Assembly (NCBI GenBank): GCA_021324615.1
Contig: JAJPIT010000099.1
Coordinates: forward strand, 1-64,000
Reading direction: 5' to 3'
DNA length: 64,000 nt
From: Terriglobia bacterium
GTDB lineage: Bacteria; Acidobacteriota; Terriglobia; Bryobacterales; Bryobacteraceae
Part shown: one piece after another, positions 8,823 through 17,239 of the stretch
Layout: the number at the start of each line of letters is the position of its first letter
How positions within the stretch are numbered: position 1 is the stretch's first letter
Position numbers and translations under genes: made by a program
Notes under the pieces: model-generated
Database searches by the model: none
The model's input: only the letters and a program-made list of their open reading frames with translations
Told to the model about the DNA's origin: nothing

Positions 8823-10177
8823 TCGACGTAGTGATGCCCCAGATGGGCGAAAGCATCGTGGAAGGAACGCTGACCAAGTGGCTGAAGCGGGCGGGGGAGC
8901 GTGTCGAGCGGGACGAGCCGCTGTTTGAAATCTCCACCGACAAGGTGGACACGGAGATTCCCTCGCCGGCCGCGGGCGTGTTGAGCGAGATTCTGGTCGA
9001 GGAAGGCAAGACGGTGGGGATCAATACGGTGGTCGGGCGGATCCGCGACTCCAACGGTGCGGTTTCCGGCGCGGGGGCGCAGGAGCCTGCTCCGGCGGCC
9101 GAAGCTGCGCATCCGGAAGCCGAAGTTCCGCAGCCGAAAACCGGCGCTCCGCCGGCGGCGCCGGCCGGTGCGCCCGCGGCGGCCCAGGTGGTGGAGGAAA
9201 CGGCCGGGCCGCTGTCGCCGCTGGTGCGCAAGATGGCGCGCGAAAACAACATCGATCTGGCGAAGGTGAAGGGCACCGGAGCGGGCGGACGGATCACCAA
9301 ACAGGATCTGGAGAATTATCTGGCCTCGCAGGCGGCGCAGGCTGCTTCGCCGGCTCCGCAGCCGCCGGCTCCGCCGCCGCAAGCTCCGCCGCCGCGCCAT
9401 GCCGCTCCGCCGCCGCAGGCGCAGGCCGTGGCGACGATTCCGCAGACGGTGGAGGTTCCGCGGCCGGTGTTCCCGGGCGAAGCGCCGGCCAACCGCATCG
9501 AGCCGATGAGCAACATGCGGCAGAAGATCGCCGAGCACATGGTGTTCTCCAAACACACCTCGGCGCATGTGACCACGGTGCACAAGGTGGATATGACGCG
9601 CGTGGCCAAGATGCGCGACCGGGTAAAGGCGCAGTTCCAGGCGCAATACGGATTTGGCCTGACGTATTTGCCGTTTGTGGTCCGGGCGGCGGCGGCGGCG
9701 CTGCGCCAGTATCCGATTCTGAACGCGTCCATCGACGGCACCAACATCGTTTACCACCGGGACATCAACATCGGCATCGCCGTCGCGCTGGAAAACGGGC
9801 TGATCGTTCCGGTGATCCGCAACGCGGATGAAAAGACGGTGGCGGGATTGCAGCGCTCCATCGTGGATCTGGCCGCGCGCGCCCGCTCGCGGCAACTGCG
9901 GCCGGAGGAGGTGCAGGGGGGGACCTTCTCCATCACCAATTTCGGCAGCTTCGGCAGCATCTTCGCGACGCCGGTGATCAATCAACCGCAGGTGGCGATC
10001 CTGGGATGCGGGGCGGTGGAGAAGGAGCCGGTGGTGGTGGACGAGGCCATCGCCATCCGCTCGGTGGCGTATCTGGCGCTGACGTTCGATCACCGGCTGA
10101 TCGACGGCGCCCTGGCCGATCAGTTCACCGGCCGGATCAAGCAGATCCTTCAGGACTGGGCGGAAGAAGTAATGTGA
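8819..10177 (+). CDS. 2-oxoacid dehydrogenase E2 (dihydrolipoyl acyltransferase)
   Basis: E2 is the core acyltransferase that receives an acyl group on its lipoyl arm and transfers it to CoA. The 452 residues show one lipoyl domain (1-80) with Lys42 in STDKVDTE, an Ala/Pro-rich linker, an E1/E3-binding domain (SPLVRKMARENNIDL to GGRITKQDLENYL, about 135-172), a second long Pro/Ala/Gln linker (about 177-215), and the catalytic domain with His425 and Asp429 in FDHRLIDGALAD. The lipoyl motif PQMGESIVEGTLTKW is typical of 2-oxoglutarate or branched-chain E2. Substrate cannot be fixed because no E1 gene is adjacent. The start overlaps the lipB stop (ATGA), and the 3' end overlaps the radical SAM gene. 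Confidence 0.95.
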   Translation: MIDVVMPQMGESIVEGTLTKWLKRAGERVERDEPLFEISTDKVDTEIPSPAAGVLSEILVEEGKTVGINTVVGRIRDSNGAVSGAGAQEPAPAAEAAHPEAEVPQPKTGAPPAAPAGAPAAAQVVEETAGPLSPLVRKMARENNIDLAKVKGTGAGGRITKQDLENYLASQAAQAASPAPQPPAPPPQAPPPRHAAPPPQAQAVATIPQTVEVPRPVFPGEAPANRIEPMSNMRQKIAEHMVFSKHTSAHVTTVHKVDMTRVAKMRDRVKAQFQAQYGFGLTYLPFVVRAAAAALRQYPILNASIDGTNIVYHRDINIGIAVALENGLIVPVIRNADEKTVAGLQRSIVDLAARARSRQLRPEEVQGGTFSITNFGSFGSIFATPVINQPQVAILGCGAVEKEPVVVDEAIAIRSVAYLALTFDHRLIDGALADQFTGRIKQILQDWAEEVM

Positions 10178-11004
10178 TCGGCGAGGAAAAAGCCGGCCGC
10201 ATTCTGAGCCCGACCACGGGTTTTATCGCCGAGGCCGGCTTTACGCACTCGCTGACGCCGGCGCGCAACTGCACGTTCGGCTGCACCTACTGCTACGTTC
10301 CGACGATGCGCGTGTTCGGCGGCTTGAAACCCGAGGACTGGCGGCGCTGGGGCCAGTTCACCACGTTCAAAGCGAACGCCGCGGATCTGCTGCGGCGCGA
10401 GCTGCGCCCGGGGCAGCGCATCTACTGCTCCCCGCTGGTGGATCCCTATCAGCCCGCCGAAGAGAAGAGGGTGATGATGCCTGCGATTCTCGACGCTTTG
10501 ATCGAAAATCCGCCGCGCAGATTCGTGCTGCAGACGCGAGGCCCGCTGATTTTGCGGGATCTCGAGCGGCTGCGGAAGATTCCGGGCCTGCGGGTGAGTT
10601 TTTCGATCACCACCAACCGCGAGGAGGTGCGGCGCTTCTACGAGCCGCTGTGCGCGCCGGTGGAGGAGCGATGGAACGCCGTGCGCGCGCTGCGCGAGGC
10701 GGGAATCGAGGTGTACGCGGCGCTGGCGCCGCTGCTGCCGTGCGATCCGGAGGAGCTGGCGCGGATGGCGGCGGAGGCGACCGGCCGCGAGCTGATCGGC
10801 GATCCGCTGCATGTGCGCGGGGTCAAACCCCGCGGCGCGACCACGCGCGAGGCGGCGTGGCGGATCAGCGCCCGGCAGGGGTTCACCGAGTGGCTCGACG
10901 GCGACTTTCAGCGGCGGGTGGTCGACCGCATTCGCGCCGCCGCGCGGGAATGCGGCAGCGATTTTGAGACCGGCCCCGGCGGGTTCTCCCGGCTGGCGGC
11001 GTAG
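10174..11004 (+). CDS. radical SAM protein, SplB/Rv2578c-like
   Basis: This is a radical SAM enzyme of 276 residues. The [4Fe-4S]-binding cysteines are Cys33, Cys37 and Cys40 in NCTFGCTYCY, and the rest fits a partial TIM barrel (IYCSPLVDPYQPAE, VLQTRGPLILRD, VSFSITTNREEVRR). The pattern resembles the spore-photoproduct-lyase-like group (Rv2578c family), whose reaction is not established. The start is GTG at 10174, overlapping the E2 stop as GTGA; the frame is open upstream but there it lies in E2 coding sequence. It is clearly not LipA, lacking LipA's N-terminal cluster motif. Co-translation with lipB and E2 hints at a link to lipoyl-enzyme metabolism, but this is inference. Confidence 0.88.
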   Translation: MIGEEKAGRILSPTTGFIAEAGFTHSLTPARNCTFGCTYCYVPTMRVFGGLKPEDWRRWGQFTTFKANAADLLRRELRPGQRIYCSPLVDPYQPAEEKRVMMPAILDALIENPPRRFVLQTRGPLILRDLERLRKIPGLRVSFSITTNREEVRRFYEPLCAPVEERWNAVRALREAGIEVYAALAPLLPCDPEELARMAAEATGRELIGDPLHVRGVKPRGATTREAAWRISARQGFTEWLDGDFQRRVVDRIRAAARECGSDFETGPGGFSRLAA

Positions 11005-11025
11005 CGGATTTTTTCAGGGAACGCC

Positions 11026-12519
11026 ATGAACGGAGTGCTGCATAAGACCCATCCTGGCGCCTGCGGCGCGCGGTGGATCGACCGCGGCGGCGGGGAAGAG
11101 ATCGTCTGTTCGAATCCTTCCACCGGCGGCGAGCTCGGGCGCGTGCGGCTGGCCTCGGCGGAGGATTACGAAGAGGTCGCGGCGCAGTCTCTGCGGACGT
11201 TCGAGCGGTGGCGCATGGTGCCGGCGCCGAAGCGGGGCGAGATTGCACGCGAGCTGGGCGACGCGCTGAGGCAGGCCAAGGACGAACTGGGCAGGCTGGT
11301 GACGCTGGAGACCGGCAAGATTCTGGCCGAAGGGCGGGGCGAGGTGCAGGAGATGATCGACATCGCCGATTTCGCGGTGGGATTGTCCCGCCAGTTATAC
11401 GGCCTGTCGATGCACAGCGAGCGGCCGGGCCACCGGATGTATGAGCAGTGGCATCCGCTGGGGCCGGTGGGCGTGATCAGCGCGTTCAATTTTCCGGCCG
11501 CGGTGTGGAGCTGGAACGCGCTGCTGGCGCTGGTCTGCGGCGACACGGTGATCTGGAAGCCGTCGCTCAAAACGCCGCTGACGGCGATCGCGGTGCAGCA
11601 GATCTGCCATGGCGTGCTGGCCCGGCATGGCTGGGAGGGCGTGCTGGCGCTGGTGATCGGCAAGGACGAGGTGATCGGCGAGCGCCTGATCCGCGATCGC
11701 AGGATTCCGCTGATCAGCGCGACGGGCTCCTGCCGGATGGGCCGCCATGTGGCGCGCGTGGTGGCCGAAAGACTGGGCCGGACGCTGCTGGAGCTGGGCG
11801 GCAACAACGGCGTGATCGTGATGAATGACGCCGATCCGGAGCTGGTGGTTCGGGCCGTGCTGTTCGGCGCGGCGGGAACCGCGGGGCAGCGCTGCACCAC
11901 CATCCGGCGCCTGTTTTTGCAGCGCGGGATCGCGCCCCGGATCACCGAGCGGCTGATCGCCGCCTACCGGCAGATCCGCATTGGCGATCCGCTCGATCCG
12001 GCGACGCTGATGGGTCCGCTGATTGATTCCGCCGCGGTCGAAAATATGCGGAGCGGATTGGAGCGGATTCGCCAGCAGGGCGGCGAGGTATTATTTGGCG
12101 GCCGTCCGCTGGGGGGAAATTTCGTCGAACCCGCGATCGTGAAGTCGCGCCACGACATGCCGGTGGTGCGGGAGGAGATTTTCGGTCCCATTCTGCATCT
12201 GATCGAATTTGACGATCTGGAGCAGGCGATCGCCTGGCACAACGACGTTCCGCAGGGTCTTTCGTCGGCGATTTTCACCGAGAGCCTGAAGAGCGCCGAG
12301 CTGTTCTTGAGCGCGCGCGGCAGCGATTGCGGAATCGCCAACGTGAACATCGGCACCAGCGGAGCCGAGATCGGCGGCGCCTTTGGAGGCGAAAAGGACA
12401 CCGGCGGAGGACGAGAATCGGGCAGCGATGCCTGGAAGGCGTACATGCGCCGGCAGACCGTGACGGTGAACTGGAGCGGCGAGCTGCCGCTGGCGCAGGG
12501 AATCAAATTTGAGCTGTGA
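11026..12519 (+). CDS. aldehyde dehydrogenase, ALDH7 (aminoadipate-semialdehyde) type
   Basis: This NAD(P)-dependent aldehyde dehydrogenase has 497 residues. The catalytic Cys290 lies in GQRCTTIRR and the general base Glu256 in LLELGGNNG. The cofactor-binding segment is ISATGSCRMGR. Near the C-terminus GAEIGGAFGGEK followed by TGGGRESGSDAWK is characteristic of ALDH7/antiquitin, which oxidises alpha-aminoadipate semialdehyde (in equilibrium with piperideine-6-carboxylate) in lysine breakdown. AGGGAACGCC precedes the ATG, so it is translated from its own site 21 bases after the radical SAM gene and may share that operon. No other lysine-degradation gene is nearby, so the substrate is inferred from family resemblance. 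Confidence 0.93.
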   Translation: MNGVLHKTHPGACGARWIDRGGGEEIVCSNPSTGGELGRVRLASAEDYEEVAAQSLRTFERWRMVPAPKRGEIARELGDALRQAKDELGRLVTLETGKILAEGRGEVQEMIDIADFAVGLSRQLYGLSMHSERPGHRMYEQWHPLGPVGVISAFNFPAAVWSWNALLALVCGDTVIWKPSLKTPLTAIAVQQICHGVLARHGWEGVLALVIGKDEVIGERLIRDRRIPLISATGSCRMGRHVARVVAERLGRTLLELGGNNGVIVMNDADPELVVRAVLFGAAGTAGQRCTTIRRLFLQRGIAPRITERLIAAYRQIRIGDPLDPATLMGPLIDSAAVENMRSGLERIRQQGGEVLFGGRPLGGNFVEPAIVKSRHDMPVVREEIFGPILHLIEFDDLEQAIAWHNDVPQGLSSAIFTESLKSAELFLSARGSDCGIANVNIGTSGAEIGGAFGGEKDTGGGRESGSDAWKAYMRRQTVTVNWSGELPLAQGIKFEL

Positions 12520-12539
12520 TCCGGAATCCGGGCCGGCGC

Positions 12540-14195
12540 CTACTGGAAGTACTTTCCGGCGAGCGCCGGGTCGGCGTTGACGGCCTTGCTCCAGACCTGC
12601 CGGGCTTCCTCATCGCGTCCGACCGCCTTCAACGCATGTCCCAGATTCAGCAGGCCTTCGGAGAAGTCGGGTTTTTTCTCCACCGCGAGCTGGAAACATT
12701 CGGCGGCCTGTTTGTTTTCTCCGGCGGCCTGCAACAGCAAACCGAGATTATAGGAAAGCTCCAGGGATTTTTCGCCGAGGGCGGTCAATTTCTGGTGCAG
12801 CTCCCAGGCTTTCTTATGGTCCTTCTTTTCGATGGCGATGGCGGTCAGGGCGCGCAGCGCATCGGTGTTTTTGGGCTGGAGGCTGAGCACACGCCGGAAG
12901 GTTTCCGCCGCCGCGTCGAGATCCTCGAACTTCCAGCAAGCCAGGCCCAGATTCAGCAGCGCTTCCACCCAGTCCTTGCGCTTCTTAAGGCAGGTTTCGA
13001 AGCTGTCGACCGCGCCGGCGTACTCGGCGCGTTGCAGTTGCAGGAAGCCGAGGCGGAAGGCGGCGTCCTCGAAATCGGGTTTGACGGCGACCAGGCGCTC
13101 GAAATATTTTTCCGCTTCCTGCGGTTTTCCTTCGCGCTCGGCGGCCAGGGCCAGGTTCCACAGGGCGCCGGGCAGATCGGGAGAAGCGGCGAGCACCTTT
13201 TCGTATGCGAGCCGGGCGCCGGCGACATCGCCGCGTTCTTGCAGGACCGCGCCGAGGTTGGCCTGCGCTTCGAGGGCGCCGGGACGAAGGCGCGCCGCCT
13301 CGCGGTAGGCGTTGGCGGCCTGTTCCAGGCGGCCGGTTTTCTGATACGCGACGCCGAGATTGAACCAGCCTTCATAGGAATCCGGCGCGGCCTTCACCAG
13401 TTGCGAGCAGTGTTGAACCGCGCTGCTGTAATCGCCGCGCGACAACGCCACCGCGGCCAGCGCCTGCAAGGCCTGGCGCGACTGCGGGCGCAGCTTCAGC
13501 AGCCTTTCGGCGTACTCCTTGATCCGCGCGTCTTCCTTGCGCGCGCTAAACAGGGCGATCAGATTAACCAGCACATCCGCCGGGTTGGACTGCGAGGCGA
13601 GCAGTTTGCGGTATCCCTCGAAGGCGTCGTCCAGCCGGCCGAGCTGGTGGAGCGCGACGGATTTTCCGAACAGCGCCTGCTCGTGCGCCGGGCTTTCCTT
13701 GAGCGCGTTCTGAAAACAATCGAGCGCTTCCGCCGCCTTGCCCAGTTGCAGCAGGCACAGGCCGCGGCCGACCTGCGCCTGCCATCGCTTCGGGTCGATG
13801 GCGAGCGCGGCCTCGAAGGCCTTGGCGGCTTCCTCGAATTTACCCTGCCGCTCCAGGCACAGGCCGCGGTTGTAATGCGCGCTGCGATGCTTGGGGTCGG
13901 CGGCGGCGGCCTTGGCGTAGCAACTGGCGGCTTCCGCCCAGTTCTGCTGCTCGAAACGAAGATGCCCGAGCCCGGTGTAGACTTCGGAAGGACTCTCGCC
14001 GCGCCCGGCCGCGCGCTCCAGCTCGCCGATAGCGTCGGCCAGCTTGCCCTCGGAGGCGAGCTTGACGGCTTTGCCCAGCGACGGCGAAGCCGCGGGCCGC
14101 TTGCTGCGGGCGGGATCGGCGGGCGAATCGCCGCGCATCAGCTTCTCAATCAGCTCGTCATCGACGAAGAAAACGTGTTCGTTATTTTCCGGCAT
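12540..14195 (-). CDS. long TPR-repeat protein
   Basis: This 551-residue protein is built almost wholly of tetratricopeptide repeats, about 14 units from residue 40 on, for example YTGLGHLRFEQQNWAEAASC, YNRGLCLERQGKFEEAAKAF and WFNLGVAYQKTGRLEQAANA. The short N-terminus (MPENNEHVFFVDDELIEKLM) is acidic. There is no signal peptide or membrane segment, so it is probably a cytoplasmic scaffold. AGGAAA precedes the ATG. It lies 14 bases downstream of the zinc-ribbon/TM gene, in the same direction, so they are likely co-transcribed. Residues 174-260 align without gaps to the short TPR protein at 29854-30315, about 39 identities in 87 positions by eye, far closer than TPRs in general. Partners are unknown. 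Confidence 0.9.
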   Translation of the reverse strand: MPENNEHVFFVDDELIEKLMRGDSPADPARSKRPAASPSLGKAVKLASEGKLADAIGELERAAGRGESPSEVYTGLGHLRFEQQNWAEAASCYAKAAAADPKHRSAHYNRGLCLERQGKFEEAAKAFEAALAIDPKRWQAQVGRGLCLLQLGKAAEALDCFQNALKESPAHEQALFGKSVALHQLGRLDDAFEGYRKLLASQSNPADVLVNLIALFSARKEDARIKEYAERLLKLRPQSRQALQALAAVALSRGDYSSAVQHCSQLVKAAPDSYEGWFNLGVAYQKTGRLEQAANAYREAARLRPGALEAQANLGAVLQERGDVAGARLAYEKVLAASPDLPGALWNLALAAEREGKPQEAEKYFERLVAVKPDFEDAAFRLGFLQLQRAEYAGAVDSFETCLKKRKDWVEALLNLGLACWKFEDLDAAAETFRRVLSLQPKNTDALRALTAIAIEKKDHKKAWELHQKLTALGEKSLELSYNLGLLLQAAGENKQAAECFQLAVEKKPDFSEGLLNLGHALKAVGRDEEARQVWSKAVNADPALAGKYFQ

Positions 14196-14209
14196 TTTCC
14201 TAAGGCTCC

Positions 14210-16450
14210 CTATTTCTTGATCACCAGCGGCACGACATTGACCGTTCCCTTGAGCGACATGCGTTCGCCGCGCTCGTTATACAGGCCAATGCCGCCCATC
14301 TTCAGACGATCGTCGGTCCATTCATCGACCTTCTGATCCTGCACGTACGTCGTGAAGCGGTCGCCGACGGCATCGAAGCGGATCTTATATAACGTGTCCA
14401 GATGGACGGGAAGCGCCAGCGGCAACTGCGCGCGCGGCTGCTCCTGGCCGTTGATGACGGCGAAGCGCACCAGGGCGATGGCCGGGTCCAGTCCGGGCTT
14501 GACGATCTCCAGCTTGTTGACGTAATAATTTTTTCCATCCTGCGCGCGATAGACCCAGCCGAGCGCTTTACTTTCGATCTGCGCCTCAAACTGAAGGCGG
14601 TAATCGGTGAGATTGAGGGAAGGCCGCAAGACGGATATTTCGTGCTCGCGGCGCACACCGGGCTCGGCGCCCCAGTCGGTGATCCAGCCCGATTCGACCG
14701 CGCTCAGGGCCGGCCCTTCGACGATTTGCGGGGCGGCGCTTACCGGCCGGGCGGCGCCGCCGCGGGAGACCGCAAACAGGATTACCGCCAGCGCCAGCAC
14801 GCCGCCGGCGGCGATCCCGGCCTTGCCGGCCGCAGGCAGCTTGCTCCAGAAACCGCCGCCGCTGTCGAGCGTGAGGCTGGGCAGGTCGAGGCTGGGCGAA
14901 GGCTGCGCTTTGAACGCGGGCACACTCTCCGGCTCTTTCGCCGGGAGCGGTTCCGGTTCCCGGACCGCGGCGGCGGCAGCTTTGGGCTGCCCGGCTCTTT
15001 CGCGCTGCGGCTCAGGCTCCGGTTTACGGCCCTTGCCATTGCTGAAGCGAGGATCGGGGCGGCCGGGCTGGCGGCGCGGATCGGGCTTGACCATGGTGGC
15101 GCGCTCCACAGCGAGTTTGCGCTCGTCCTTTTCTTGCTTGACTTCTTGCTTGACCGGCTCTTCCGGCGGATCCTTTAGAATTACCTTGGCCGCCGCGGGA
15201 GCCGCGCCCAGGGTCATGACCGAACGAAGCGGCAATGCAGTGGAACGCGGAACCTGCAAACCGAGCTCGCCGGCGACGGGCGACGTAAAAACCTGGACGG
15301 GCTTGCCGCGTCCGGCCGGGAGTCCGTGAAGGGTGACGGGCAGCGGCCGGGAGGGAGCCGCGGGTACGGCTTCGGGAGCCTTGGCGGCGGGCGCAGGCGT
15401 CGGCGCGGCGCTGGCGGCAGGATGGTAGGCGGGCGCCGGCTTGCTCCCCGCGGAATTTACCGGAACGGCGGGCTCGGCCACCACGCGAACCGGCACTGCC
15501 CGCGGAGCCTGCGCCGGCTGCGGCGGGGCGGCTTCAAGGCGCCGCCGCGTGTTAGCGGCTTCCGCCGCCGCGGGGAACGGTTCCGGGACAAGGACGGGTT
15601 CCGCTGGCGGCGCTTGTTCGGAGCGCGGCTCGTCTTCAACAAGCGGCATCAGCCCGCCGCTGTCGTCATCTTCGATACCGGTGGTGCGGAACCTCAGCCG
15701 CGCCAGCGCTCCCAACTCGGGCTGGAACGAAAAATTCCGCTCGCTTTCGCGCCACAACTCCGGCTCGGCCGGCGGCGGCTGAGGAAAAATGATGATGTCC
15801 ATGGGATCCTCGCATCTTTCGGCTATTCCCCTTACCCCGGCCGGGCGCAAATCGAATTCGGCCACGGGTGCAGGGCGAAAAAATTCGCGCAGTTCCAGTT
15901 TTCCTTCTCTGACGCGGGCGGGCGAGTCCGCCACCGCGATGGAACGGAACACGGAGATTCGTCCGGCCGCGGCGGGCTCGCCCGGCCCTGGCACGGTGTC
16001 CCAACAAGGCGCGCTTTGCGGGAGTTTTGGCTCAAACCGCCGCTCGAAAGCCACGTCCGCGGCCACCAGCTCCGCGGTTGCCGCGGCGACCGGGATGGGC
16101 AGTTCGAGAAAGAAGCCGGCCTGGGCGGGAGCCGGCTCCTCTTCCGCGGGCCGCGGCGCCGGTTTGGGCTCGGGTTCAATGGCGCGAGCCGGCGGACGCG
16201 AAACCTGCCTGGCCGGTTCAGGCGCGGTGCTGGATGCTGGAGGACCAGGCTTGCTTTCGGCGGGTGTTTCCGGAACCTTAGCGCCGGCCTTGGGCTTGGG
16301 ATCGAGAGGCTTGGCTTGCAGAAGGCGATTCAGGGCGAGTTGGGTATACTCCTCCTGATACTGCTGGCGATGAGCGTCGGAACAGAATTCCCCGCCGCTG
16401 GTCCAGCGCTTAAGCAGGGCCAGCTCCTTGCCGCAATACAGACACCGCAT
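14210..16450 (-). CDS. zinc-ribbon / Pro-Ala-rich / single-TM / jellyroll-like protein
   Basis: This is a 746-residue protein with an unusual layout. An N-terminal Cys-x2-Cys...Cys-x3-His cluster (Cys3, Cys6, Cys23, His27) looks like a small zinc-binding domain. Residues 50-535 are Pro/Ala/Glu-rich and probably disordered. A single membrane segment spans about 545-562 (GIAAGGVLALAVILFAV). The C-terminal 165 residues are strand-rich (LTDYRLQFEAQIESKALGWV, YYVNKLEIVKPG, MGGIGLYNERGERM) and resemble concanavalin-like/LamG or DUF1080-type jellyrolls. The predicted topology puts the zinc ribbon inside and the jellyroll outside. It is the first gene of a likely pair with the TPR gene. The function is unknown; a transmembrane sensor or scaffold is possible. 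Confidence 0.85.
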   Translation of the reverse strand: MRCLYCGKELALLKRWTSGGEFCSDAHRQQYQEEYTQLALNRLLQAKPLDPKPKAGAKVPETPAESKPGPPASSTAPEPARQVSRPPARAIEPEPKPAPRPAEEEPAPAQAGFFLELPIPVAAATAELVAADVAFERRFEPKLPQSAPCWDTVPGPGEPAAAGRISVFRSIAVADSPARVREGKLELREFFRPAPVAEFDLRPAGVRGIAERCEDPMDIIIFPQPPPAEPELWRESERNFSFQPELGALARLRFRTTGIEDDDSGGLMPLVEDEPRSEQAPPAEPVLVPEPFPAAAEAANTRRRLEAAPPQPAQAPRAVPVRVVAEPAVPVNSAGSKPAPAYHPAASAAPTPAPAAKAPEAVPAAPSRPLPVTLHGLPAGRGKPVQVFTSPVAGELGLQVPRSTALPLRSVMTLGAAPAAAKVILKDPPEEPVKQEVKQEKDERKLAVERATMVKPDPRRQPGRPDPRFSNGKGRKPEPEPQRERAGQPKAAAAAVREPEPLPAKEPESVPAFKAQPSPSLDLPSLTLDSGGGFWSKLPAAGKAGIAAGGVLALAVILFAVSRGGAARPVSAAPQIVEGPALSAVESGWITDWGAEPGVRREHEISVLRPSLNLTDYRLQFEAQIESKALGWVYRAQDGKNYYVNKLEIVKPGLDPAIALVRFAVINGQEQPRAQLPLALPVHLDTLYKIRFDAVGDRFTTYVQDQKVDEWTDDRLKMGGIGLYNERGERMSLKGTVNVVPLVIKK

Positions 16451-16713
16451 GCGCCTATAATCGTCCCTTCCTACCTGATGCTAAAGAGGACTCTTACGGC
16501 TTTCCATGCGGTAAAGCACTTATGTAGCGGAAATCAGAAGTACCACCTACGGCCAGTTCAGCAAAAGCCCTTAGAACAACATGCCTACCTATTCTTACGG
16601 CAATTGCCTGTGAGAGCTGATTAAAGTTATCCGCTTACCGGGACGATCATATGTTTGCTCAAGCGCACGAAGCGGAAACGCGGCGTCAAGCAATCAAAAC
16701 ATGAGGAGGAAGT

Positions 16714-17079
16714 ATGGCGAAAGGTGAAGCGCTCAAGAGTCATATCGAAGCTCTGCGCAGCGCGATTCCGGAATTAAAAGGTGTGCTGCTGGCGTCCAAT
16801 GAAGGACTGCCGATCGCGCACTCCTTATCGAACGGAGCCGATCCGAACCGGATCGCGGCGATGGCGGCGGCGGCGTCGAGCCTGGGGCGGCGCATCAGCG
16901 AGAGCATGAACTCGGGCTCGCTCGGGGAAGTTTCGATCCAGGCCGAAGAGGGCGCGTTGTTTGTGTATTCGGCGGGATCGAAGGCGGTGCTGGCGGTGAT
17001 CAGCCCGCAGGGCGGCAATGCCGGCTTGATCCATCTGGAAGCCCGGGGCACGGCGAAGGACATCGGCGATCTGTTCTAG
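16714..17079 (+). CDS. Roadblock/LC7 (MglB-like) protein
   Basis: This is a 121-residue single-domain protein of the Roadblock/LC7 family: a helix with SHIEALRSAIPELKGVLLAS, strands around NEGLPIAHSL, a central helix NRIAAMAAAASSLGRRIS, then EVSIQAEEGALFVYSA and AVLAVISPQGGNAGLIHLE. Bacterial members such as MglB act as activating partners or scaffolds for small Ras-like GTPases (MglA) in polarity and motility. No MglA-like GTPase gene is in the window, so it is an orphan here. GAGGAGGAAG precedes the ATG. It diverges from the zinc-ribbon/TM gene, and a strong hairpin follows its stop codon. Confidence 0.9.
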   Translation: MAKGEALKSHIEALRSAIPELKGVLLASNEGLPIAHSLSNGADPNRIAAMAAAASSLGRRISESMNSGSLGEVSIQAEEGALFVYSAGSKAVLAVISPQGGNAGLIHLEARGTAKDIGDLF

Positions 17080-17108
17080 ACCGCGATCCGCGATCCAGCA
17101 AATGAGGG

Positions 17109-17171
17109 AACCGCTCCCCGCGGTTGCGGTTTGGGGATCCGAGGCGCAACCGGAGGGAGCGGTTTTGTCTT
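17109..17171 (+). terminator. rho-independent terminator after the Roadblock gene
   Basis: Two nested perfect inverted repeats form one long stem: AACCGCTCCC (17109-17118) pairs with GGGAGCGGTT (17155-17164), and inside it CGGTTGCG (17121-17128) pairs with CGCAACCG (17145-17152). The 3' side runs straight into TTTTGTCTT. It lies 29 bases after the Roadblock stop and before the 3' end of convergent recG. Confidence 0.8.
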
Positions 17172-17239
17172 GAGGTCAGTTGTGATCGGGCTGGCGGCGA
17201 ACGCGGCCGGAAATCGGCCCTAGGCGCCGGGCCAGACCA

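Noticed and set aside
9345-9460. Possible repeat array
   Set aside because: The GCTCCGCCGCC-like repeats encode the Pro/Ala linker of E2 and are not a CRISPR or satellite repeat.
10006-10173. Longer N-terminus for the radical SAM protein
   Set aside because: Lies inside E2 coding sequence; the GTG at 10174 overlaps the E2 stop in the usual coupled way.
12516-14336. Plus-strand open frame of 606 codons antisense to the TPR gene
   Set aside because: No recognisable motif; it mirrors the codon bias of the minus-strand TPR gene, which has clear repeats.
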